A stretch of DNA of 64,000 bases from Glycine soja (lineage: Eukaryota; Streptophyta; Magnoliopsida; Fabales; Fabaceae): contig NC_041018.1 in NCBI RefSeq assembly GCF_004193775.1, forward strand, positions 37,860,608 through 37,924,607. Direction: 5' to 3'. The notes beneath the pieces are model-generated. The model made no database searches and was not told where the DNA came from. It was given only the letters and a program-made list of their open reading frames with translations. Shown here piece after piece: positions 26,120 to 36,182 of the stretch (positions are counted from its first letter, which is position 1; every line of letters begins with the position of its first letter). The translations under genes and the position numbers were made by a program.

Positions 26120-26795
26120 CAGACACAACTGAAAAATAAAAATGAACCTACAAATCAAAATACATCATGTGATCAAATGTGTCTAAAATGACAAAAATTC
26201 AAAATTTCAAAGACAAATCCAAAACTTTTGGACATGAATCTTTATTTGACTCACTTAGACTTCCTTAAAGATCACCAAAACTAGTATCACCACCAATGAC
26301 TCTGTTTAGATTCTAAGCAATAAATGGAGATGTTGTGAAGGAAAAGCCTTTGTTAATGTCATAACAAAGTGGTGCCATGGGGTGCATGTCATGTGCACCA
26401 TTATAAAAGGGTATCCTAGCTTGGAAGGGAAGGTTTGACATGTATGAATGTGAATACAAATAAAAGGGTGTCATAGCTTGCAAGGGAATATTTGTGGGTC
26501 TAAATCCAAAAGCATTTATCTCCTACTCTTTTTTATCCTTGAGAGGATCTCCTCTTTCTTGTGAGTATTTTGATGCCTCGAAAGAGCTTGATAATTATGG
26601 AACTTTTTGTTGCAAAACACACATGTAATAAACTAATTCTCTTCTTTCACTTTTTTGATTCTGAGCTACACAAATTCTCTTACTAACATATTTGAGAACC
26701 TAGGATAAAAAGAAGATGAAAATGTTTGCAAAGAGAAATGTTTGTGTTATGTTTTTGTGAAAGGAGAAAGGGGTATTTATTAAGAGACAAGTGAA
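26120..26795 (-). pseudogene. C2H2 zinc-finger/EAR repressor pseudogene, copy C (inverted)
   Basis: Minus-strand copy with the best preserved finger: CVFCNKKFHNYQALSRHQNTHK (first half near 26630, His residues near 26570). Stops lie before and after the finger. The tail repeats the NAFGF..., SNLPFQAR and NGAHDMHP segments of copy B, with a premature stop near 26320. It ends in VLDLSLKF, so the EAR motif is nearly intact. Its upstream segment (about 26650-26795, TAATAAATA core) matches that of copy B. It is tail to tail with copy B across a spacer of about 285 bp. Confidence 0.7.
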
Positions 26796-29700
26796 CATTA
26801 TGGCTACATTAGAAGGAAAATATATGTGGACAAATCGCCTCATGTTTGACATGGTAATGAAATTAAAGAATGCAACAAAAAAAAATGAAAATAAAAGAAA
26901 ATTATGGATTTGATGAGCGAGGTCATTGACTATGTGCAAAAGTATTGGAAGATGATGCCTATTACTATAATATATCTAGTGTACATTGTCTAATAGGTTT
27001 GTATCATAACGATATTTGTAAAATTTATGTTGATTAAAGTATTTTTGTTTGTAAAAAAAATAAGAATTTGATACTGGATACTTTAATGTATAAAATAATA
27101 TTTAATCAAATTAATATTTTTAAAGAAGTTAACTTTTGAAGTTCGTATTATTTTTTCAATTCAAACATGTATAATGATTGATTAAGAAACAAAATCATGC
27201 TAATATATATAAAAGAAACTTACTCATTTTACATTAGCTGATATTGATAACAAGAATTTGAAATAGACCCTTCAAACTAAATTAATAATAATTTTTTTAA
27301 AGGACTCAAAACTTTACATAAACTTTTTCATTGATTTGTCCCAATTTCAAAATATTCAACTTTTAAAAGAATTCATGTGTGGAACGATCACCTTCTCCTA
27401 AATTTTACCTATAAAAAAGTTAAAGGACTCACACTCTATAAAGTTTATCTTATGATTACACATTATGTGATATATTTTTTACAATATCATCTAGTCATAC
27501 GTATCATATAATTGAAACACACAGACATACATTTTATGTATGCCATCAAAATAAATTGATTTATTTATTCATTTTAGAATTAGTATCTTATAATTATATT
27601 CTCATTTAGTCACATATTTGAATTACTTTAAATTTAAAAGTTGAGAATTAATATATTATTATTATTATTATTATTATTCAACATTCTCTTAATAGTTTTC
27701 TAAAATTGTTGCATTTATGACTTTGTTAACACTAGGAAAATAATGGTAAATTTTTTTTACCGATTTAATGGTAAAAATTAGTAATTTATTTAATATTTAT
27801 ACAATTTAGTCTCAAAAGCTTAAAGTTACTATTTTTTAGTTCCTCCGTTAAGAGAAGGATTTAAAAACAAGTAATTTAAAACTAATTTTTTTCTTTCTAA
27901 AAATACATTCAAAGACTAACATGAGGAATTTTAGAATTTTAAGAACTAAATTTTATAAAGATGCATATTTAAAGACTGAACTAAATAGCTTACTACTTTC
28001 AGTAACATTTAACTCTTACTTTTATTTTTCTTTAGATTTTAGACCACAGGTATATTTTGAGGCTTGAATATATACTTGAAATTACTAGTTAAACTATAAT
28101 AATCTCATATAAGTTACTTGAATATATACTTGAAATTACTAGTTAAACTATAATAATCTCATATAAGTTAATTCATGTGATTTCTGATAATAGGATTATT
28201 CTCAGTCAAAACAATTTTACTTGAAGTTTAAACTTAAAATTCTAACAATCCTATGCTAATTAATTCACATGCTTAGTGGTAGGATGATTATCTTTGTTTA
28301 TCATTAGATAAAATTTCATTAAATTCACAAATTCATACATAAGAATCGTAAAATAAAAAAAATAATAAAAAAGGATAAGTAGTTACTTTGATCCTTGTAC
28401 TTTGCATTTGGTGGCAATTTGATCCCTATACTTTGGAAATGATCAATTTAGTTCACAAAAGTACAAATGTTGTGACAAATTAGTCCAAGCATCAAGTGTC
28501 CTTCGTTTCCTTTAACATTAAGTACATATGTGACATGCTGTTACTGACAAGGCAAACATTCCACGTTAGCGCATAGTGTTTTGGACTAAAATGTTGGTGA
28601 ATTTTTTTACCATTGATTTTAAAATTTACTTAGTTAACACCTATTTTAAGAAGAAATTTATTCTTCTTGATTTCGTTCTAATAGGCCCTTATGAAACAAC
28701 AAAATGGTCCCAACAAATATAACTAAATGGAAAAATGGTCCACGGAAGATCATGTTGCTGCAAAAGCATCACTGCCGACATCATTATCGACATAGCGACA
28801 ATAAATGCCACATGGAGAACCAAACGATGTATTTCCTATTTTACCCTTCCCTCTCTTTCTCCTCCCATTGCAAACCATCACCTTGTGGCTCCCAAATTGC
28901 AGTCATTGCCAATGCCAATATCTTTGTGCCTCCCCCGTTGAAACCACCACGATAAGTGGTTGTTTGGTTAGTTCAAAACCTTTGTTGTATATGATGTTAA
29001 AGATTAAACAATTTGTAATACAAATACATTATAGATTGGTCGATTCGTAATGCACTTTTTTGCATTACAAATTGACCAATCCGTAACTATATCACGGAGG
29101 TGACATGGTGAAGTCACACATGAATTTGGTGTGGAGGGGGCTTGTGCAAGGTGGAGGGAGGTATTAACGGTTTGTTTGTGTAGATCAAGGTGATGTGACA
29201 CACAATTGATGATGTCGTGGTTGGGTGGAAAGAGTGGATCTGGTGGAAGGAGGTGACAACATGACAAGGAGGGAAGAAAAAGTGAGTGGTGATGGTTGCA
29301 CGTGGTGAAGGATCAAGGAGGAGGTGACTTTTGTTCTGGAAGAAGATGGATGAAAAACATATTTTTTAAAATAGAATTGGAGTGTCCAGTTCAACCAAAA
29401 ACAGTTCAGGTGATCGATTCGAAGACTCTAAAAAATTTAAGTATTTCAAAATTGGTGACAATCAATCAAGAACTGATATAGAGAATCAAGGTTCAATCAA
29501 TTTTTTTAAATTATTTTTTAGTTTTATTTTTTTATTTAACCTAAGATATATTTGAGATAAATAAAAATACATTCTTAAATATTTTACATAAATATTAACT
29601 ATTTTCTCAACTATTATTAATTATATCTTATGAAACATATAATTTAGTCATTTATATTAATTTATAATTATTTAGATCCTAATTTTTATTAATTATCAAT

Positions 29701-30097
29701 TACTTTATTACTTAAAATATTATATAATATTAAAAAAATATAAAATCAGTTGAACCACGTCTTAATTACCTAAAAAAGAGATATTAGAAAATTTGGGATG
29801 AACCAAATAAAAAGTAAAATGCGGTAAATAATTGACTGAAAAAGTGCGGTAAAAAGAAAAAAGTAGTACTATTATGATCCACGGTTCTGACGCGGAAAGG
29901 AAAAGAGGCCAACATGGTCATTTGGTGAAATGTCGAAATTAGCAGGAGCAAGCGAGGTTGACTGACTTGGCATATTCATATAATCATATTCTGAACTGTT
30001 TTTTCAGTTTCGCTATTCCACTCTGCTGTGTGCGTGTGGTCGGTCACTGCAAACGCAAAAACCAGAACATTCTCTTCAGCTTAACCCTTCTTTTTCG
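26796..30097. other. Intergenic region before the ERH gene
   Basis: AT-rich and without recognisable exons. It contains a (TTA)n tract at about 27655-27679, a perfect 54-bp tandem duplication (28063-28170), and a stretch at about 28380-28600 with the phrase pattern of degenerate plant DNA-transposon ends (GATCCCTATACTTTGG). Frames between 28.7 and 29.5 kb have no recognisable motif and overlap one another. The last 150 bp are the likely promoter and leader of ERH. Confidence 0.4.
28063..28170 (+). repeat. Perfect 54-bp tandem duplication
   Basis: 28063-28116 and 28117-28170 are identical 54-base units beginning CTTGAATATATACTTG. The lack of divergence in non-coding DNA implies a recent event. 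Confidence 0.9.
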
Positions 30098-32675
30098 ATG
30101 GTAAGGTTTCCCTTCGATTCTCGCTAACCTCCTTTTCACCGATCCCAATTCCATTTCCCCTTTGCAACCAATTAGGGCTATTCCTCTTTTTCCGCGTTCC
30201 CAATTCGTTGCTTACGTGTCTTCCTCGCGCGATTCACTAACCCTTGCTTTTGTTTTCGCAATTTTTTGCAGGCTAATCGGCACACGATTATTCTTATGCA
30301 GACCTCGCAGAACAGAGCAACTAGGACGTTCATGGATTATGAATCCATAACTCAGGCCATGGATGGTATTAACTATAGTTAATACTTGTACTATAGTCGT
30401 AGTTCTATTTTTTCATTTTTTTTTTTAATTTTGGCTCGTGCTATTGTTTTTTCTTGATTCACTGTAGATAGATAAATAGATGCTTGTGTTCTTGCTTTTC
30501 TTTTTTCTGAATTTGCATGCAAATTTGATTTCATAAATTGAAAAGGACAGAGTGTAATTTGGCACTGGTATTTTGTTTTTGAGTTGTGCTGTTAAATTAA
30601 AATTCTGTTTTTGTGGTTGGAAGTTGTATTTTTTTTTTTTTTTGTGGTTTAAATCGGCTAGGATTCTTACCAGTCACTACTACTAAGCATGTGAATCTGT
30701 TGGTGTTCACTGTCTCCTTGAGCAGGAATATGGCACTAATCTAAGTTTGATGACTTAATGTGCATGTGCTGCTTGAATAGATTGAACAACGACCAAATTC
30801 TTTTGAGGATAATTCCAGATGACTTGTTGCTAACCTTCTTAGGGGTCTATAAAGTATTATGCTTTTCCCATAAGATTGGCTTTATCTGCTTACCTTAAAG
30901 CTTTGCCTATGTAACATTTTTTTTTGTTTTATTTGTGACTTTTCTCTAATGCACCTATGTGAATCTCACCTTAGCTACTTTGGTTTGGGCGTGTTTGACA
31001 AGACCAGTCGAAACCCTGTTGTAATGCTGATGATCATAGACCAAGAACCCAAGGCAACAGATTGCTGTTCCCTGTCTTCTTAATTTTGTACTCTTACCAA
31101 ACCTTTTTACCTTTGTGACAGTAATTTGAATTCATCCCATTAAAACTCTTGCTTGAATTTGCTCTAGAGCCCATCGTATGCAGGTTTTGTTCATGGCACC
31201 TGGACAGGCACCAAATTCTAACCCCTTAGCCCCCTCCTATTTCTTGAAAATCCTCATTGCAAGCTAGAAATCGAATGCTGTTTAGCAATCTATCCCAATC
31301 TGTTGAAAGCTAGAAACTCTATTCAGCATACTGAACCATATCTGGGTAGCCTTGATGATTCATTGCAGCTTACTGAACCAGCATTTGGGCAATGCAATCA
31401 GCTGAAGAGAGCAATGGATCATGTTTTCTTGCTATTTTGTTGGTTCAAGAATCAAATAAAGCCATGAACACCATTTATTTTTACTTTTCATTTAATGTGA
31501 ATTTCATTTTCATAGAAAAGGTGTCACATTGTTTTTGCTTTTAAAGGAGTGTCCAGAAGTTATCAAATGTAGATAGACACACAAAAAACAGTGGTATGCA
31601 TCTACGGCAAACTTAGAAATATAGCATGTTAGAAAGGTTACAAATAGATAACTGATACTTGCTGTTGATATAATTTCTTTTTCTTTTTGTGGTACAACTA
31701 CAAGCTAGTATGATTTTGTTTTTTAGTTTTTTTTTTTATAGATATTTCATAGGGACTCATTCTATTTTTATTGATTCTTTTTATGGATCAATTTTTAGCA
31801 TTAAATATATGTTTTAATCTTGTGCTTGTACAGGCATATGTGCACTGTATGAAAGGAAACTGAAGGAGTTGAACCCGACCATAAGAAATCTCTCGTATGA
31901 CATTACTGATCTCTACAACTTCATAGATGGTCTTGCAGACATGAGTGCCCTAGTGTATGTCCCTCTTTCTCACTCTCAAAAATCATGTGCATGCATAGTT
32001 CATTAATTCAGTCAGTTTTCTTTAAATCTAATTTTCATTTGAAAGGCACTCTCACTCTTGCAGTGCCCTAGTGTCAGCTTTGTTGATATTTCTGTTAATG
32101 GTTTAACTGATGTAGAGTGTTGACATCATTTTCCTCCATGAGTCGAGAAAATTAAGATTATGGGTGGAAAATTGGTAGCAATAACGAGTCTTAACAGAGT
32201 ATCTTGTTTATTGCTGCTGTTCTCTTATTGATGAAAAAAACGGCCATAAAATACATTTTGAATATTTTGTTTATAGGTCTGTATCATATGTAAGTGTTGG
32301 AGAAAATATGATTTCTAAACCTTCTCCTTCTGTTCCTCTTCCTTCCCGTCTGCCCTAGTTTTGTGCCTAGAGGGTTTATAAGAACTTAATGAATCACGGT
32401 AATTGCTGTATCGTATGTTTGCTCTACCAGTTCTGACTCTCGGGAAAAAATATATGTAAAGTTGTGTAACAGCTTATGTCAAATGTCTATGCATATAGTG
32501 GTTTTTATATATACTCGGCTTGCTCTGCATGTGGCTTGCTTTGGCATCGATTAATATGACTGTTTGTTTGGTTTCTACCTGCAGGTATGATAGTTCAATT
32601 CACGCTTACATGCCGCACGATCGACAGTGGATTAAGCAACGAACTTTCCAACATCTGAAGAAATTAGCACACTGA
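30098..32675 (+). CDS. ERH: ENHANCER OF RUDIMENTARY homologue (ERH), 102 aa, 4 exons
   Basis: Small, highly conserved nuclear protein; ERH proteins dimerise and associate with RNA-processing and transcription factors in other eukaryotes. Exons: 30098-30100, 30272-30365, 31834-31954, 32585-32675 (309 nt, in frame to TGA, all GT..AG). The product begins MANRHTIILMQTSQNRATRT and includes YDITDLYNFIDGLADMSALV and YMPHDRQWIKQRTFQHLKKL, matching the single-domain family along its whole length. Exon 1 contributes only the initiator ATG, immediately followed by the donor GTAAGG. If that intron were retained, translation would stop after nine codons. No signal or membrane segment is present. A GC-richer promoter and leader at about 29.9-30.1 kb supports the start. 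Confidence 0.94.
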
Positions 32676-33607
32676 TTAATCCCTTAACTTTTGGCAATTT
32701 AATGTAAAGAAAATCGAGAATGGCCGAGAGCCTGTCTGTTATGTGGGCTATATACTCCGTTGGCTATGTAATACGAATATTGCAAATGCTGGCAGGTAAT
32801 TATAATATCAACAGCTGGTACTGCTTTAGTTTCATAAACAAATGATTGTCGTTGGCATGGTTGTGTATCTTCTATGTCTGCAAGACTTGTCTTTTTTAAA
32901 AATCTTAATCTTGTAGTTGTAATATTAAATAGTGAGTTGTACTGTTGAATTAGTTATCCACACATTATGATTCACAATGTCGTATGAATGCTAGTTTTGA
33001 GAGTTCTTATTCCGCGAGTAATTTTTCTTGTAGTGGCAATGGAAAAATATAGTTCAGTTTTAGGTTGTGAGGTGTGGCAGTAATATTATTTGAAATATCT
33101 AAATTTTGGTTCTTGCACAAGGGAAGAAAGCTTTAGATTTAGGCAACAAAGTTTGGATATTTTTTAAAATATAATGACAAAAATGATTAGTTTTAAAAGT
33201 TGGGAATACAAATTAAAATTTAGAAATTTGTAGGGACTAATGATAGTGTTAACCCTATTGATAACTGATCCGCTTACTATGGTCAATCGTGACGTGTTGA
33301 TGCTACAATTGCCATATATTCCAAATTTTACACCCTTATCAAAGGGTGGGGGGGTATGCTATAATTTCCTACCATTGAGGCATACTTCTCGCAAAAAACG
33401 AGTTTTCCCGGTTCACTATACCTCAATTTGGAACTTTAAAATTGAAATGACAAGTTTATGTAACCACGTCGGCGTAAAACTTGAAAGCTCCAATCCAATT
33501 TAAGTGGCTTTTCTCCTATATATAGTTTCTTATCAGTGAGAGCAACTTGCTCCCAAAAGACGGGCTCCATAGGATAACTGTACCTCAATCTGGATCCTTA
33601 GAAGTTA
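32676..33607. other. ERH 3' region and an unassigned GC-richer stretch
   Basis: The first few hundred bases are the ERH 3'UTR. From about 33290 to 33600 the sequence is less AT-rich and holds two loosely similar segments, each with a run of C/G (GGGTGGGGGGG near 33345; a CCCAAAAGACGGGC stretch near 33552) and a CCTCAATxTGGA phrase (33422 and 33586). One frame runs 33240-33503 without recognisable motifs. Probably element-derived; I cannot name it. Confidence 0.3.
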
Positions 33608-33902
33608 AGGGTGTGTTTGCATTTTTATTTTCAAAAGATTAGAATTCTGAAAATAGGTTTGGTTTGACTTTTTGTTTTTTTTTTTTGTATTTTTAGATTT
33701 GTTTGAAATTACATTCTTTGTTATCGTATTTTTATTTTACCCAAAATGAGGTTCCTGTCTTCAACTGAAAATATTGAAAATGAAATTTTATAATTTTCAT
33801 TTTCACCGAAAATATTTTTAAAAATCTAATCAAACAAATTTTTATCATCATTTTTTGTTTTCAGTGAAAATAAAAACAGAAAACAATTAAACTAAACATC
33901 CC
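33608..33902. mobile_element. MITE-like inverted-repeat element (hAT-type ends)
   Basis: About 295 bp between a left end AGGGTGTGTTTGCATTTTTA and a right end whose complement reads AGGGGATGTTTAGTTTAATT, both continuing into a TTTTTATTTTCA-type stretch. There is no coding capacity. GGTGTGTTTG-like ends are common in plant hAT-derived MITEs; the target-site duplication was not resolved. Confidence 0.45.
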
Positions 33903-33939
33903 CTCGTAAACCAGCTCATCAATCATCACACATGCAAAC

Positions 33940-34690
33940 TTGGTATCCCATCAAGCGCACCGAATGAGCCTTTGTTGAGGTTCCTTTTTTTGTTTGGAGA
34001 AGATCTTGGAGGTGATTTTGTATAAGCTGTAAGTCTGGTTGATCAAAGTAAGATCAAGGATGACTTTGTCCGCAAAAACTTCATTGTTTTGAGCTTTCCA
34101 AATGAACCAACAGGAAATAGCAAAAAGAACTCCGTAGTCTGACATGGCATGTTGCTTAAGCTAGGTAGAGCTGTCTTCATTAGGATCATTACGCTGAAGA
34201 TCCAGATTGGGAAGATTCCATATTCTAGTTGCTTTCGGGCAATTAATCTACCAGAAGGTGAAAGATAGATTCTTCAATATCACCACAACTGCAACAAGAA
34301 AAGTCACTAGCAATATGTTTGTCAGTACGAAATAAATTTGTTGGAAGACTTTGATGATCAGTCAACTAAAGGAAGTGGTTTGATGTTTTCTGGTAATTAA
34401 ACTAAGAGCCCACACCCAAGATCCTTTCCCCCTTATACTAACAGTAAATCAGCAGCTTTAGATATGGATGACCAAGTGCATGAAGATCCTGGAAATTCTC
34501 TTTTACTCAGATTGAGTTATTGTGCAAATATTTTGCATTAATAAATTGAGCCCAATGTTTCATAGGGTCTTTGATAACTGTCCAAACATGCTTCCCTAAC
34601 ATAGCAATGTCGGCCTCCCTTGTTGGTCTCACGCCAAGACCACCATTTTTCCTTAGCTGAAGTGAAAGCTTTAATGCTTGATATTTTTCT
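33940..34690 (-). mobile_element. Decayed LINE fragment (C-terminal reverse-transcriptase and post-RT region)
   Basis: On the minus strand, with several frameshifts, the segment near 34.55-34.68 kb reads as the end of a plant LINE reverse transcriptase (KNGGLGVR and LGKHVW-like motifs). Near 34.26-34.34 kb there is a zinc-knuckle-like stretch. At 33951-34145 an open piece CWFIWKAQNNEVF matches the linker before RNase H in plant LINEs. It is truncated at both ends and non-functional. Confidence 0.6.
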
Positions 34691-34844
34691 TTTTAAATTT
34701 TTAATTGGTCTTATTAGTGTATACATATACTACTTGTGTCCCAAATACTTAGAGAAATTATTAGATAAGTCAGGAGCACGTTATTCATGTTTTCAAATAC
34801 TGAGAATGAGGTGCAAGGCGTTAATTACGTTAATTAAATGATAT

Positions 34845-35455
34845 ATGTTAGTCCAGCGTACGTAATAAAGTAGAAGCTTCACAATGAGATAAGTCAGTTA
34901 ATTTGATTTTGATGGTATATATGGTCATTCACATTATTATAATTGAGCCAAGTCTTCACAGCATAGACCAGTAGAATTAGAACAAAGAATCGTTGTAGAC
35001 TAGCTTGCAGTTTCCACTACAATGCAGGCGTATAAAACAAGCTCCCTTGACAAAATTAAACTTGTAACTGGGCCCCAGAAAGGCTTGTTTGATAAGTTAT
35101 TTTAAAGTTTACGAACCATTCAACATTGAGGGATTAATGTAAGCAATATACTTTCCATGATCTAGAACATATATATTTTTTAGTACAGATAAATTACATG
35201 TGGACTTCTTTCAGTTATTGTCAGGCCATCTTTAGGTATCACAGCTGATAAATTAATTAAAGTTGAAAAAATTAACCTGAAATACACAATATAGAACAAA
35301 ATAACAAAATAATGTGAAAATGTAGAGCAAACCATTTAACCATTATAGAGCTAAACAACACAATTAATATTATTTTGTTACCTTGCTCCACAAAAGTTTG
35401 TCAGATAATATTTAACCAAACTTTTCCTAAAAGAAACATTTTGAATAAGCTAAAG

Positions 35456-35535
<80 letters not shown>

Positions 35536-35660
35536 CTTTTTGATTTGTTGAATTTGCTTTTGATATATATGTTCTTGGTTGTTTAATATGCTTTTCGCGA
35601 ATATTATCATTTTATTAATACGTTCTTGGTTTTATAATATGCTTTTCAGAAATCAATTAC
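34845..35660 (+). repeat. Shared upstream block of the receptor-kinase cluster, copy P0
   Basis: Homologous to blocks at 46.8-48.0 kb and 54.9-56.0 kb, and to an inverted copy at 38.5-38.8 kb. Diagnostic phrases in order are AAGCTTCACAATGAGATAAG, TTGAGCCAAGTCTTC, TTCCACTACAATG, ATAAAACAAGCTCCCTTGAC, a CATTCAACAT segment, and CTTTTGATATATATGTTCTT. It is interrupted by a (TA)n tract and lies about 0.5-1.3 kb upstream of the first kinase gene. It could be an ancestral promoter/enhancer segment or a carried-along transposable element. Confidence 0.6.
35459..35534 (+). repeat. (TA)n microsatellite
   Basis: About 38 TA units in the upstream block of the first receptor kinase. Confidence 0.95.
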
Positions 35661-36032
35661 ATTGCAATAACCAATGGGAATTGATCCTAGCATAAGAGAT
35701 TAGTGAACCAAGGTCCAAATTCTCAAGAGAAGAAGTGTCCATCCGTGCTTGATCAAACAAAATTGCCTATAAAAAACCCTTAAGCAAAAAAAGCAAATCA
35801 CATTATTATACACGATAAATTTTTAACTTTTATAGTAATTATACCATGAAAATTATACCTCTGTAAATTTTAATTTGAAGGAAGGTCTCAGTTTTTTCTT
35901 TTTGACAGGCGAAGGTATCAGTTTTAAAATTAAGAAAATCTTATGTCGACCCATTACAAGTCATGATGACCATTTTAAAACGTTTGGTTAGGGGTCTAAA
36001 TCATCTTATTATGTAATTCACGCTTGCTTGTG

Positions 36033-36099
<67 letters not shown>
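36033..36099 (+). repeat. (TA)n microsatellite at the TATA position of the first receptor kinase
   Basis: About 33 TA units ending 84 bp before the start codon. The flanking upstream sequence (GGGGTCTAAATCATCTT) is shared with the paralogue at 57 kb, where the corresponding place has an ordinary TATAAA (57037-57042). The repeat therefore occupies the core-promoter position. Confidence 0.9.
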
Positions 36100-36100
<1 letters not shown>

Positions 36101-36182
36101 CACATGTAACATGATACAACCTTGTTATGAACAACTCCGAATTAATAGGGTTTCTCATGCCTAGACTCTGTCATAAAAAACC

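Noticed and set aside
28704..29481. Several overlapping frames of 60-87 residues on both strands
   Set aside because: None has a recognisable domain or plausible splice context and they conflict with one another.
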